This document shows positions 18,101 to 25,608 of a stretch of 34,132 nucleotides of DNA, piece by piece. Numbering within the stretch: position 1 is the stretch's first letter; each line of letters begins with the position of its first letter. This stretch comes from a virus: positions 1 through 34,132 of the IMG/VR virus record IMGVR_UViG_3300029448_000183; one strand, given 5' to 3'. A program made the translations under genes and the position numbers. The notes beneath the pieces are model-generated. The model worked only from the letters and a program-made list of their open reading frames with translations. It was not told where the DNA came from and did no database searches.

Positions 18101-19859
18101 TAGGAACTGTAGAGCTTCCTTCAGGAACCCAGACACCGGCTTTCGAACTGCGTTGGTCAATCATGTTAGCCATCTGGGCTTCAAGATCGCCTTGGGGCTC
18201 TTCTGTGGGGCCTGCTAGAGACTCATCGGTAACACCAAGATCAGATGAATCTATCTCAGCATTCACATCGGCTTCGGTTTTCCGCTTAAGCATCTCGCCG
18301 GCTTGTTCGCCAATCGAACTTATCGTGTTGCTAACGCCCGAATTGATGGCTGAGTAAGCAGCGGCGGGTGTAGATGCGACACCGCCGAACGCGCCGCCGG
18401 CAAAAAAGCCAGCAAAAGCAGCTTGGCCTAAACGTAGTTGGGCTTCGGCTGCTGTGTATTCGTCGTCGATAGCAAAACGCTGTGCAACCATTGCACCTTC
18501 TTGGATGGCCTCAGTAGCGCCTTCGGTCGCCGCACTGGTGCCAGTCGCTTTAGCGAGGTCTTTGCTGAGGCGAGTGAATACACCCTCCCCAGACTCCCGA
18601 GCCGCTTTCTTCTTAGCCAGCTTTAGTACATTTGAAGCGACAAGCGCCTCACCGCCCACGCCAATTGCGGCTAGCGGGGCACCGGCTAATAAGGACTGCA
18701 GCGCTCTCTCCGGCGTTAGGTCTACACCAGCTTCGTCAAATTCCGAATAAACTGCAGCACTCATCATTGGGTATTCAGTGCTGATCGCACCGGCTGCTGC
18801 ACCGCGTTTAAAGGAAAGATTGTCCCTGACGAGGCGATACATACCGGATAAAGCCTCTTCTTCGACTTCATCCAACGCTTCACCACGTAGCTTTTTCGCT
18901 GCTAAATCTTTACTGAGTCGAGTGACAGCTGCCTTACCTGCAACCGTCAAACCTGTCTTTGCTACTGCGGCTGTACCACCTGTGGCCACTGCAGCAACAA
19001 TAGTCTGTGCAGCCGCCGGGGTTATCTGTCCGACACTGAGAATTACCTGATTAAGAAAACCGTCGAAAGTAGGCTCGGTTAAAAACTCGTCGAACTGTTG
19101 GATACCAGCCGAAAGTGCTGCAGAGGTGGCTTGCTCAACCCGCGCCTTCTCCAGCGCGTAGTTAGCGCCCTCGGTATCACCTAACAGGTTCCTACCAAGC
19201 GACTCAAATAGCGCCATATCTTGACGGAACTGAGTGTCGCCAATTTCGACACCACGTTGGAAAGTTTCGAAAAAACCATCTGGTGCTATGGCAGGAGACT
19301 CTCTCGGGTCTGCCACCTGTGGCACTAGGCCAGCCAGCAGTTCGTCATCAAACTGCCTTTGTGCAGCTGTAATCCGAGACATGTTCTCAAAACTCAGCTC
19401 TTGTGGCTCCTCCTGTGGAGGTGGTGTTTGGCGAGTGGGCTGTGTTTGGCGAACAGGTTGATTGCCCGAGTTAGCTGTGTTGACGCGCTGACGAAGCTCG
19501 CCAGCCGTGATGTTGCGGCCCGACTCCATCTTTGCCATTGCGGCCAGGACAGTCGCCCGCGTGTCTGGGTCAGCCAGATTGATCTGGTCATCTGCGCCAA
19601 TGCCAGTCTGACCGGCCACATAGTTTATATAACCCTCTGTGTCGTTCTCGCTTGGCGGAGCAAATGTGGAAATGGTGTCGCGTAGTGTGTTTATACCGCG
19701 CTCACCATATGAATTTAGAACACGGTCTGCTGCCCTATACCCATAGTTCTCATCACTAAAGCTAGAGAATCCACTGTCTTGGCCTGTCTGCCCTAGCCAA
19801 TTGTTAGATTCGTTGTACCTAACATTGAGAGGGTTATTAGTCCTATCGGCAACGGCCAT
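12138..19859 (-). CDS. Giant internal virion protein: lysozyme-like N-terminus, metallopeptidase motif, membrane segments (T7 gp16-like role)
   Basis: This 2573-aa protein is the largest here. Residues 1-120 (NNPLNVRYNESNNWLGQTG, GINTLRDTISTFAPPSENDTEGYINYVAG) match the lysozyme-like family often annotated 'structural protein P5', a peptidoglycan-cleaving domain. Hydrophobic, Ala/Gly-rich segments follow at about 267-304, 390-412 and 474-504. Disordered repeats follow: PAPTP-type (about 741-762) and four KQP units (about 714-727). Near residue 1680, VAHELGHHLFQQEF is a zinc-metallopeptidase HExxH motif like those of phage polyvalent proteins. Further membrane-like stretches lie at about 2220-2253 and 2457-2483 near the C-terminus. 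It ends a 143-214-199-748-2573 aa series resembling T7 genes 13-16. T7 gp16 (about 1300 aa) also begins with a transglycosylase and is ejected to form a channel. Inferred: ejected, membrane-spanning conduit protein, possibly self-processing. GAGG precedes the ATG. Confidence 0.82.
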   Translation of the reverse strand: MAVADRTNNPLNVRYNESNNWLGQTGQDSGFSSFSDENYGYRAADRVLNSYGERGINTLRDTISTFAPPSENDTEGYINYVAGQTGIGADDQINLADPDTRATVLAAMAKMESGRNITAGELRQRVNTANSGNQPVRQTQPTRQTPPPQEEPQELSFENMSRITAAQRQFDDELLAGLVPQVADPRESPAIAPDGFFETFQRGVEIGDTQFRQDMALFESLGRNLLGDTEGANYALEKARVEQATSAALSAGIQQFDEFLTEPTFDGFLNQVILSVGQITPAAAQTIVAAVATGGTAAVAKTGLTVAGKAAVTRLSKDLAAKKLRGEALDEVEEEALSGMYRLVRDNLSFKRGAAAGAISTEYPMMSAAVYSEFDEAGVDLTPERALQSLLAGAPLAAIGVGGEALVASNVLKLAKKKAARESGEGVFTRLSKDLAKATGTSAATEGATEAIQEGAMVAQRFAIDDEYTAAEAQLRLGQAAFAGFFAGGAFGGVASTPAAAYSAINSGVSNTISSIGEQAGEMLKRKTEADVNAEIDSSDLGVTDESLAGPTEEPQGDLEAQMANMIDQRSSKAGVWVPEGSSTVPTAMENAEPNQVVDLGGGIVGAMIPGRGTIISKSRNIVEEVIAAGASDESLTTVLGYSGTKPVDGDRVVQVRNPDGSVVSEEVTNEAGQLAAEQAAQSVALPGQQIELFSPEEVLSRRKQRLDSEKQSEPKQPKQPKQPKQPETPTPNITRDMRNETAPAPEPTPAPAPTPAPTPTPAPDPTRHLTPDVLSIINTFLNDRSERGRGLRAYLLEQKENAPEGFRTLIAGIEAYIAEAQYYQANFPKAELIKVLNAVDPDGKKDRALRLARTSRGPSITRPERDDTPLSEPPLPASPFQESVEEEVAIGFEPPTNETAMGAAMLGAVDEYNASKNRVEADETRADQPEISMGMNEFDAPEAVVAQTSQGEPASYQINDGQYPLKPKEKVQFNKDYRTTKQILDNQELAEGEEFNQTSASLEDFKEFMTLSAMKRFRELVEESQNNTKSYSLRFSDDGRIEIMEFEESDNTFAQKTERFIRNVLTQVRGMDNRADAKGEFTLTIPAQYGGETKSGTPLKMEQRLTGKPEGNGRRAVTGLGVLAGEGRKLNIATDQALVGEGLTQAQVIRQGLFTAIKELYADGFKITIATPRGDVDLANLAFYEISTLYEELVNGDITEAEYGAALSELATASIFTPAVMKALKTEIVADGLSVWDVFYETPDPRPAAADLADAKARSDVKGMEDAEARAENMFNSNKNRRRKELQKEGTTPSEVNAVLAQEFRYQDLQELKRSARQSYKDHNVQNTVDPDDIEQEIEGDEDGLRQPAEAAIKAGDMAGEQYDRAAERATQKIYNRRRTFYIRPDYKDKLSDEQREHRNRLINRLDELTKSLPQEVRDNYTEYVDELNIAGLVKLVHAVQRQNAVKPRNRLYFLIEDMPSDTDTRVLRIVKSRKTNVTVPKADRLRGTSLTAPMGEAIEEYNVKQDAGPGSRKVVFEPVYQEVDPDEYNTPFLWTRLSIEGGVDIEKPKGRTAPKFQPRRGVGPRGLVEPVSITVKGSVGNLTSRIIGMASKRLGLVSPVEIITVSELKRSVKDYDPSLVSDLSETIDAMTKGKNPVKGRYVSNGRQSIIVIRDLDISDGSRSESGKLPDAEVAAIVAHELGHHLFQQEFAKIKADPGLKSKLWKAYLDDVQKKGEQSPSQYTLDVRGFEEWYADQVAANVYKSAQNTKLTAQGSKEARDYFKAIARKLKNFFKQVNKALGNRLDENAVFKTYMDGVVEANKNNTVKTETVLQSVVIKDLISDVSKKMPRKTLAGITNTAKGILNNSGASRAFTKYALTADDFLRNAKHGPAGKNLADLFHKTTGSGGELGFLTAATLENSKFLKKFGDIFGLDSTSPDKAFESERVVNAFLLAENELITSEQLRGETTQAAKDALAIRALLEEAHAYTIGKDGKIIYAVRKRKDYFPRSIDTSQIADRPDEFVQFLVDNGMSQEAAMDVRDNILNNNIEEIDVPDGDPEITDTRFDDSPLGQLGLAKYYRSSKSGDRNKFNEIISAAIDPSNGFDLIDLVQALRDRYPNNLLNAPLYEMDSSSDSETIQAKLEEHWDTVSRKARLSPGSSPSLQRTLDGVSTEALRDSGFILDPRVAFINYINALTRKVEFERRGGYARVAGLMLDIPEEFHSEIETTIHAMLGKVSVGKNMRRANSVGLVSTVFTTLLLATVGSTTDFAGIATRSKEFGNVMNALTVAKEAFSGPELRRFAESVGVVQSEAMENAFIGLGEQDQVDGWARRANMYFFRYTGLTMYTRFVRTFAVGMGREFIISTAQKDGFGAREQRYLEELGLTREEVNNWIASDQDMDTEAGKKVAAGIARFAEESVVRPDSSTRPSWANNPYFQLLFHLKSYLYAFGKTVLSGVYNETKARRLEGGSMIDAAMPAIMLGATLFPLTMMGLELRELQKYLMQLVIPFSEATPYTFKSNYMDGGEYTWEILDRSGIFGPASIAVGTVAAIPYEGLAAPFTANIPAFDMFDDFVFDGDAKRVVPVLNNIQ
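17574..17636. repeat. Imperfect hexamer repeats encoding a Pro/Ala/Thr linker
   Basis: GGTGYA-like hexamers repeat about ten times. On the minus strand they encode alternating Pro-Ala and Pro-Thr pairs, a flexible linker in the giant virion protein. Confidence 0.75.
17680..17719. repeat. 9-bp tandem repeat encoding KQP units
   Basis: Four identical copies of GGCTGCTTT followed by a partial copy. On the coding strand they give Lys-Gln-Pro repeats in the giant protein's disordered region. Such an array is prone to slippage and likely varies in copy number between relatives. Confidence 0.9.
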
Positions 19860-19868
19860 TTTGAACCT

Positions 19869-22115
19869 CTATCTTTGTAATGCTTCTTGGCCGGCCTCAA
19901 TTGTCTGCGCGAAATATTCGAGCATTTGAGTGCCTAATTCACTGCCCAGTTCCGATGCGGAGATTTCGTTTTCGGTGCGCTGGCCACTAGGCCCCAAGAT
20001 CTCGATTCTTTTGAGCGCTCCTCCTCTATTCCGTATTATCTGGAATCGCTCTGGTCCAAAATCAACGCCGATTCTGGCCCCTTCAGGTTTAAAGAAATCG
20101 GCGAAAAACCCGAAAACGCCATCATTCTCTTTTGATGCCAAGTCAATTACGTATGTCCCGATCGTATCCATAGCAGAATCGAATAGTGCTAACCTTCTTT
20201 CGCTGTCCCTTTCAGATCGAAGGGCCTGTATCTGGCTATCAAGTTTGAACAAAGCTGTATTATGTTCGGGGCTTCCCACCTCGTTATTAGTTAGGCCAGC
20301 TTTAATCTCTACAGAGTTTCCTCTCAAATCAGTTTTGAAAGCTTCATTGTCCGTATCTTGCTTATCAGCAAGCTTAGCTTGGCCCAGGTCCAGGTTCCCT
20401 GCTGCAATTTGATTTCGTGTTGCCGCAGCATTGGCTTGTGCGACATTGGTTGGTGAGGTCGAGAACGACCCGGTTCGCATGTAGTTACCGAAACGGTCGA
20501 GGATGGTTGATTGGACCGCTGGATCGCCCGCATAAATGGCGGCTGTCGCGTACATAATTGCACGTTTGTCAGCATCATCCACTAGACGGGCAACGTCTTC
20601 AGGCGTTCGGACACCTAGCTCTTGTGCCCGACGTGCGCCGTAACTGATATCAGCTTGTGTTGGTTGTGGCTTGTCTTGCAACATGCGGCGCACGTCCGCA
20701 ATCGCAGCATCCATATTAGTATCGGGGGCAGGTGCAGATGGAGCTGATGTCGATACAGCTGTTGTGGTTTCGGGGGCTTCTTCAGGAGGTGGTGACATCA
20801 TACCCACCCGCCCTGTAGTAGGCTGGAAACCAACCCCGAAATTCTCAATAGCGCTCTCGGCGTCCCGTAACCTTCGCTCTGCCGCTCTTAATTGCCTAAC
20901 CCTTCGCTGAGCCGAAACGGTGTTCTGTTCTTCAGTCAAAGCGGCTTGCGCTGCATCACGCTCCTCTACAAGCGCCGCATAAGTCGGGCTGCCCCTCTGC
21001 TGTACATTATTTGAACTAGCCTCAGTCTGAGAAGAACTAGAGCCGGCGCGAAGCCGAGCCAAATCCCGGTCGATTGCCGCTACCAACCTGTTTCGCCTTC
21101 TAGAGTTTGACGTATCCTCTAGTAGTGCTGCCCGCTCCGCTTCTAACCGCGCTATTTCTGACGCTTCTTCAGGAGAGATACTCATTTGCTGGGCTGTAGT
21201 GCTAGCCTCTTCTAATTCGGCTTCAAGCGCATTCTCTCTTTGGATATTGCCACGGTTTTCGGGTAAATCGCGGACACGGGCTAGATCAGCTTCAATGTCT
21301 TCTATTGAACGCCCGGTTGGGGATGGGCCTTCGGGGGCTGCTGTTGTCTGCCCAATGGTCGGCGCTTGGGGAGCAGCTTCCGGTTGACCATACTGTTCAA
21401 AGTGCTGGGTTAAATCGAGTCCCTGCTCTTCAGCCGCTTCGAGCAACTCTGGATAGGTCATGTTAGAGAATGCTTCGTACACGGTGCGCCCTGCATTAGG
21501 ATCTGCATCGGTTATACCATCGAGGTCATCCAGCAGATCTTGACGAAGTCTGCCCAATTTTACCTGTGCATTTACGGCTCTCTGTGTAAGTACCTGCTGA
21601 GAGCCAGGATTGACCTGAACAGCGTTGGCCAACATAGAGTTCAAACGTGACTGAGCCACGTCGTTTATCTCAGCCGCTGAGAATTGCCGCACCGGATCAT
21701 CGGGATCAGACGTTGCATTCTCAGTAATTGGTCTGCCACCTGTTCCTAGAAGTACGTATTGTCCTTTGCTTGGGCTGGCACCAATACCTGCAAATTCAAA
21801 GTCAGGGTTGTTGGGGTTTCTAAAATAATTACTGTCCGACCTAAAAAACGCTTGTTGTTGATCTGGCCGCCAGCTGGTTACATCAGAAACCTGATAACCG
21901 CCGCCCTCTACCGGAGTGATTAGGCCCCGCGACAGTAGATCGTTAAATATCTCAGCGTCTTCCATGTTTCTTATTTCACGGGTTGCAGCCTGATTAGCCA
22001 GTTGCCGCGATCTGGTGACCTGAAGCTGGTCATCACGCTGGAGACGTCGATCTTCACCGCCCATCGCGTAGTCAAGGGCACCCAGTATTGACTGGCCTAC
22101 TGTTGATCGAACCAT
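19869..22115 (-). CDS. Internal virion protein, T7 gp15-like by size and position
   Basis: A 748-aa largely helical protein with AGGAG 6 nt before the ATG. The N-terminus is rich in Gln/Arg (RRLQRDDQLQVTRSRQLANQAATREIRNMEDAEIF). A disordered Pro/Ala/Thr region lies around 240-270, and long charged coiled coils (about 270-430; IEADLARVRDL, ARLEAERAALLED, ERDAAQAALTEEQNTVSAQRRVRQL) are followed by a second Pro-rich spacer (about 435-470). A compact C-terminal part holds TIGTYVIDLASKENDGVFGFFADFF. There is no direct sequence proof of homology to T7 gp15. The argument is length (gp15 is about 747 aa), helical content and position between a gp14-like and a gp16-like gene. Likely role: periplasmic part of the DNA-ejection channel. 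Confidence 0.72.
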   Translation of the reverse strand: MVRSTVGQSILGALDYAMGGEDRRLQRDDQLQVTRSRQLANQAATREIRNMEDAEIFNDLLSRGLITPVEGGGYQVSDVTSWRPDQQQAFFRSDSNYFRNPNNPDFEFAGIGASPSKGQYVLLGTGGRPITENATSDPDDPVRQFSAAEINDVAQSRLNSMLANAVQVNPGSQQVLTQRAVNAQVKLGRLRQDLLDDLDGITDADPNAGRTVYEAFSNMTYPELLEAAEEQGLDLTQHFEQYGQPEAAPQAPTIGQTTAAPEGPSPTGRSIEDIEADLARVRDLPENRGNIQRENALEAELEEASTTAQQMSISPEEASEIARLEAERAALLEDTSNSRRRNRLVAAIDRDLARLRAGSSSSQTEASSNNVQQRGSPTYAALVEERDAAQAALTEEQNTVSAQRRVRQLRAAERRLRDAESAIENFGVGFQPTTGRVGMMSPPPEEAPETTTAVSTSAPSAPAPDTNMDAAIADVRRMLQDKPQPTQADISYGARRAQELGVRTPEDVARLVDDADKRAIMYATAAIYAGDPAVQSTILDRFGNYMRTGSFSTSPTNVAQANAAATRNQIAAGNLDLGQAKLADKQDTDNEAFKTDLRGNSVEIKAGLTNNEVGSPEHNTALFKLDSQIQALRSERDSERRLALFDSAMDTIGTYVIDLASKENDGVFGFFADFFKPEGARIGVDFGPERFQIIRNRGGALKRIEILGPSGQRTENEISASELGSELGTQMLEYFAQTIEAGQEALQR

Positions 22116-22124
22116 CTCTGTCTC

Positions 22125-22724
22125 CTAAATACCGGGGATCGCGAATATGGCAGCTGCGCCTAAGGACCCGAGTGTGGAATAAGTTTGTGCGCGGGATGCA
22201 GCCCGAGCGTCGCGATAAGCCCGGTTACGAGCCGACGCGTTCGCCGCCGACTGCCCCAGTTGGCTTTGGGAAGTAGTGTTCACGTCCTGACCGATGTTTA
22301 TCAGATCCGCCAAGAGGCCTGTATTAGCCTCACGTTGGGCAATACGTGCATCATTAACCGACTGGATACCACCTAGCGTATTGGATTGTGCCAACCGCTG
22401 CTCCATTTGCTGCTGCTGAGCTGGGGTAAGTTGTCCGCCATACCGAGACATATTCCTTTGGGAAATGCCACGAGTGAGTGCAGAGGCAGACGCCACATCT
22501 TCACGTGCCTGATCAACGAGGCTCGTATCAGTTTGAGACTGTGCGATCAGATCATCCTCGAAGCCACCGAAGTTTCGAATGTAATCCATGTACTCGCCGC
22601 GTGTGATGTCAGCGTAAGCTTGGTCTGGGTCACTCACAGTTGGGAGACCGGTGGTTGATCCCGTGTTGAACCTGCGATTATTTAAACCCGCAAAACCTCT
22701 GGCGTTGGGTATATCACCTATCAT
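22125..22724 (-). CDS. Internal virion protein, T7 gp14-like candidate
   Basis: A 199-aa protein. Its ATG overlaps the upstream stop by four bases (ATGA). It is Gln/Ala/Ser-rich and helical in the middle (LTRGISQRNMSRYGGQLTPAQQQQMEQRL, LADLINIGQDVNTTSQSQLGQSAANASARNRAYRD) and ends in a short hydrophobic segment (LGSLGAAAIFAIPGI). T7 gp14 (196 aa) is a small Ala/Gln-rich protein ejected into the outer membrane. Similar size, composition and hydrophobic end fit that role here. Homology is not shown by any motif I can name. Confidence 0.7.
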   Translation of the reverse strand: MIGDIPNARGFAGLNNRRFNTGSTTGLPTVSDPDQAYADITRGEYMDYIRNFGGFEDDLIAQSQTDTSLVDQAREDVASASALTRGISQRNMSRYGGQLTPAQQQQMEQRLAQSNTLGGIQSVNDARIAQREANTGLLADLINIGQDVNTTSQSQLGQSAANASARNRAYRDARAASRAQTYSTLGSLGAAAIFAIPGI

Positions 22725-23365
22725 GAGCTTCCTAACCTCTTAAAGAAATCACCCAATCCAATATTTTCATAAACAGGATTATTGTCTTTGTCGAACCTTG
22801 GATTCCCTTTTGCGTCTCGGGCTACCGTTTGAGATTCCATGACGTTTCCTGTGGATTGATAATTGTCGTAGCCCTTGGCAATACCTGCTGTACCGATTTG
22901 CACGGCTGCATTTAACTTGGCCTGTGCCACATCTTGTTTGTTCTTAGCTCTCGCCAAAGCTTCAGACGTCGAAAGTCGAGAGGCTTGCGCCATCCCTGTC
23001 TGGGCCGCTGACACCTGGCCACGTGCTGTACCCAGCACATTGGTCTTCATAGTGTTCTCAATACCTTTTGCGGCTTTGTTAGCGATGCCAAGCTGCCCTT
23101 GGTAGGCTTGGGCCATATCACCTGCCCCGCTGATATTCTGGGCTTGCTGGTAGCTGGGAGCTGTTAAAGCCTGCATGGTGTCTGCATTCGCTCTCGCACG
23201 AAGCGTTGTCTTAGCCCCATCCCCTGTTGCAGCTTTATCGCGCATCTGCAGGAGCAGGGGTTCATACTTCTGCTTGAAGTACCGGTACTGAGCCATTGCA
23301 ACCGACGCGTTGGTTTTATCTGCCTCGGTAGCTTTGTAATTACTTTTCTTCGGTTTACTGCCCAT
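22721..23365 (-). CDS. Virion/core protein of unknown family
   Basis: A 214-aa protein, basic at the N-terminus (MGSKPKKSNYKATEADKTNASVAMAQYRYFKQKYEPLLLQMRDKA) and Ala/Gln-rich helical afterwards (TARGQVSAAQTGMAQASRLSTSEALARAKNKQDVAQAKLNAAVQIG). It overlaps the upstream gene by 11 bases and the downstream gene by four, so it is tightly coupled in the ejectosome-like block. It may be a second small core protein. The YFKQKYEP motif recurs in hypothetical proteins of other short-tailed phages. No enzyme signature is visible. Confidence 0.7.
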   Translation of the reverse strand: MGSKPKKSNYKATEADKTNASVAMAQYRYFKQKYEPLLLQMRDKAATGDGAKTTLRARANADTMQALTAPSYQQAQNISGAGDMAQAYQGQLGIANKAAKGIENTMKTNVLGTARGQVSAAQTGMAQASRLSTSEALARAKNKQDVAQAKLNAAVQIGTAGIAKGYDNYQSTGNVMESQTVARDAKGNPRFDKDNNPVYENIGLGDFFKRLGSS

Positions 23366-23786
23366 GGACCGGCCTCGTATATATTCTAGTATCTAGACGC
23401 CAGCCCTCACTGCGAAGGTAAGGTTCAAGCCCGTCTACCTGAGTCCACGTCTCCAAAGAAGTGCACTCTAATTCTCTTGCCACATTTTCGAAGAATGGGG
23501 AATACCTAAGAATGTTCCGCGATCCGCGCTCTTTCGCCCACGCTGCCCAGAGGAAGAGCGTCTTCTTCCCGGTGAACTCATCCACTCTAATCGCAGTCAC
23601 AACGAAACCTTCGGGCGCTACGAATAACGCTGCCTCGCCCGATACACAGGCGGCATAAACATCCTCGGGCCGCCAAGTAAGGTGTTTGTTCTCTTCCAGA
23701 ATTTCTTGGAGGCCAATCTTGACCCAACCCCATTCTTCACGAATGTTCGCCAGATCTGGCTCAGAAGAAGGTTCTTCTACCTGCAT
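23355..23786 (-). CDS. GNAT-like small protein, T7 gp13-like by position
   Basis: A 143-aa protein: GWVKIGLQEILEENKHLTWRPEDVYAACVSGEAALFVAPEGFVVTAIRVDEFTGKKTLFLWAAWAKERG, then LECTSLETWTQVDGLEPYLRSEGWRLDTRIYTRPV. The strand-helix order and the GWRLDTRIYTRPV ending are reminiscent of a reduced GNAT acetyltransferase fold, but no clear acetyl-CoA P-loop (Q/RxxGxG/A) is visible. T7 gp13 (about 138 aa) has been described as acetyltransferase-like and stands at the same place before genes 14-16. It overlaps the adaptor gene by 26 bases, and GGAG lies 11 nt before the ATG. Likely a virion assembly factor for the internal core. Enzyme activity is doubtful. Confidence 0.68.
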   Translation of the reverse strand: MQVEEPSSEPDLANIREEWGWVKIGLQEILEENKHLTWRPEDVYAACVSGEAALFVAPEGFVVTAIRVDEFTGKKTLFLWAAWAKERGSRNILRYSPFFENVARELECTSLETWTQVDGLEPYLRSEGWRLDTRIYTRPVHGQ

Positions 23787-24444
23787 ACTTACGTTTGCTC
23801 CTACCTTTGTGGATACCGCCGTAATTTGTTTTCGCCGCTACCGGCATATCCCCACTACGGGCAATTTTTTCGGCCTCTACCAAACCCTGCATATAGAGCG
23901 TGTTGTAGATATTAGCGGCGTTATAATCCGTCCAATCCTGACCCGGCATACGTAAAAGGCGGGTTAACGTCCCGTTAACAATTACGTCGTGGAAGTCATT
24001 CATAATGTAATCATCACACGCTGTAGAAGTGCGGGTGGGTTTCAACACGACGCGGAGGATGATTGCGCTTGCTTGAGTCGCAGAAGGCGTTGGGACCAAC
24101 CAGAACAAGGATTGGCCCTCTTTAATAAAGTACTCAGGAGTGCCGCTATCCGTTCGCCACTTTGGGTTACGTTGCTCAAGCAGCGTACTTGTAGTTGGCT
24201 CCAGCGGGTTGCCGTCGAAGAGCACGTGGCGGATACGATGGACTACGGTGCCTTTAGGTGGTTCAAGGTCATACTCGTGCGTGTTTGCGATGGCCGTTAC
24301 CGGATCTAGCTCGACCTGATAAATATCGGTTTTCTCGCACATGTCGATTACTGCTGACCGAACGTGTCGTTCGATCAATGTGTCGGGGCAACCTGGTGCC
24401 GATGCAATAATCTCAGGGAGAAAGCTCTCATATGTTACTGCCAT
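23761..24444 (-). CDS. Head-tail adaptor/tail tube-like protein
   Basis: A 227-aa protein that begins MAVTYESFLPEIIASAPGCPDTLIERHVRSAVIDMCEKTDIYQVELDPVTAIANTHEYDL. It continues with RIRHVLFDGNPLEPTT and LFWLVPTPS, and ends with a Lys/Arg-rich tail (HKGRSKRKYAGRRTFF). The N-terminal helical opening, central beta part (ASAIILRVVLKPTRTST) and DDYIMNDFHDVIVNGTLTRLLRMPG segment match adaptor proteins placed after the capsid gene in short-tailed phages (T7 gp11/P22 gp4 position). Inferred role: ring between portal and tail. It lies four bases after the other adaptor-like gene. Confidence 0.72.
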   Translation of the reverse strand: MAVTYESFLPEIIASAPGCPDTLIERHVRSAVIDMCEKTDIYQVELDPVTAIANTHEYDLEPPKGTVVHRIRHVLFDGNPLEPTTSTLLEQRNPKWRTDSGTPEYFIKEGQSLFWLVPTPSATQASAIILRVVLKPTRTSTACDDYIMNDFHDVIVNGTLTRLLRMPGQDWTDYNAANIYNTLYMQGLVEAEKIARSGDMPVAAKTNYGGIHKGRSKRKYAGRRTFF

Positions 24445-24448
24445 CTAG

Positions 24449-25129
24449 CTATATCCTGCCTGTATCCCGCTCATAGTTCGGGGTTGTTACCTGATCGACT
24501 TGCGCTTTACCGGTCACCGACTGTATGAACAGTTGGTAATGCTGGCCAGAACGCTGGTTGTTCGCTGCATATTCTGCGTCTTTGGAATACGCCCGATACA
24601 AAACGTAGTCCATGATTGAGTTTGCATATAAGTCAGGAATACTAAGATCGTCCGATGCCGTAACGGTGGTCGGATTCTTCGAGTAAACGATTTCGATGTA
24701 ACTGTTACCGCTCACGCCGGGATAGACGTAGAAGTTACGCGGGTTCTGTTCATCATAAATATAGTGTTTTACGACAGCTGTATGAGCGGCATCGCCAGTT
24801 ACGGCTGGGTCGTGCCAGTTTGGCGCTTGGGCATCGAGTATCTCACTCGCCACAAGGCGAATTGATCGCCCCCCGTTACCGCCTGATGACGACGACATAT
24901 TGCGGATCACGCGGAGCAGTCGATTGCCGTCAGTAGGTATCGACTGTTTGGTGCCGTCTACTAAAGTGATTGTTTCGTTTGCTGCGTTCGCATCTGGTTT
25001 GAATAGAACAATCTCCCTCTGAGCGTCATTAACCCAGAGGACCAGTTCTGATTCTGGCCAGCGTATACCAACCGTATCCTGGATAGTCGCCTGAACCCTA
25101 TCGATAACACTTGCTACGCTGACTGCCAT
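24449..25129 (-). CDS. Phage adaptor protein, DUF6682-like
   Basis: A 226-aa protein starting MAVSVASVIDRVQATIQDTVGIRWPESELVLWVNDAQREIVLFKPDANA. The pattern of an early helix, RWPESELVLWVNDAQREI and then LVDGTKQSIPTDGNRLLRVIRN is that of phage head-completion adaptors (DUF6682-like, family number from memory). The C-terminal part has DLSIPDLYANSIMDYVLYRAYSKDAEYAANNQRSGQHYQLF, also typical. AAGGA lies 9 nt before the ATG. Role: probably binds the portal's clip and seals the packaged head. It and the next gene likely form consecutive connector rings. Confidence 0.78.
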   Translation of the reverse strand: MAVSVASVIDRVQATIQDTVGIRWPESELVLWVNDAQREIVLFKPDANAANETITLVDGTKQSIPTDGNRLLRVIRNMSSSSGGNGGRSIRLVASEILDAQAPNWHDPAVTGDAAHTAVVKHYIYDEQNPRNFYVYPGVSGNSYIEIVYSKNPTTVTASDDLSIPDLYANSIMDYVLYRAYSKDAEYAANNQRSGQHYQLFIQSVTGKAQVDQVTTPNYERDTGRI

Positions 25130-25140
25130 TTATAGCTTCC

Positions 25141-25551
25141 TTAAGAGCGTAGGGCTTCTTCCCACGCCTTTTCACGTTCATCGGCAGGGACAGACTCCCC
25201 AAACTTTCTGGCAACGACCGCTGCTTTGGGGGTGTTGTCAGATATTTTGAAGTCGCCGGGGTTTCCCTCGATGTAAATATCTCTCATGACTGCAACTAAA
25301 CGGTCATGCTTATCTTCGGCAATGAGTCGATCCAACTTATCCTCAACAACATCACTGATTGCGATTTCCTCAACCGGAGTCTCAATCACTTGTTGGGCAA
25401 CTGTTGGCGCATCTTCGACGAGCTTTGCGCCTTGTTGGAGTGCTAAAACGCCGACAAGGCTACCAACCTCGTACTCCACATTTGGTTCGAATACGACAGC
25501 CGCTCCATGCGGTGTTGTAACTCTCAAATACTCGGGGCTGATTAATTTCAT
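25141..25551 (-). CDS. Small head-associated protein of unknown function
   Basis: A 136-aa acidic protein. The N-terminal half (MKLISPEYLRVTTPHGAAVVFEPNVEYEVGSLVGVLALQQGAKLVED) looks like a small beta domain. The middle is Glu/Val-rich (VAQQVIETPVEEIAISDVVEDKL) and the C-terminus helical (KFGESVPADEREKAWEEAL). Similar short proteins directly follow capsid genes in many phages and may be decoration or head-completion proteins. GGAG lies 5 nt upstream of the ATG, overlapping the T-run side of the capsid terminator. Only transcripts that read through, or start nearby, would express it. Confidence 0.75.
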   Translation of the reverse strand: MKLISPEYLRVTTPHGAAVVFEPNVEYEVGSLVGVLALQQGAKLVEDAPTVAQQVIETPVEEIAISDVVEDKLDRLIAEDKHDRLVAVMRDIYIEGNPGDFKISDNTPKAAVVARKFGESVPADEREKAWEEALRS

Positions 25552-25563
25552 TTTTACTCCATT

Positions 25564-25596
25564 AAAAAGGACGGCCCCCCCATGAAGGGGGGGCCG
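25564..25596 (-). terminator. Strong intrinsic terminator after the capsid gene
   Basis: A perfect 10-bp GC stem (25572-25581 with 25587-25596, CGG plus seven C against seven G plus CCG) with a 5-nt loop is followed on the minus strand by TCC and five T. It begins 12 bases after the capsid stop codon. It should cap a short, abundant capsid message while allowing some read-through into the connector genes. Confidence 0.9.
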
Positions 25597-25608
25597 AGGG
25601 GGGGACTC

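Noticed and set aside
23905-23925. Another possible copy of the TATTAGC palindrome
   Set aside because: Only the left arm matches; the right arm (GTTATAA) does not pair, and it lies in conserved coding sequence.
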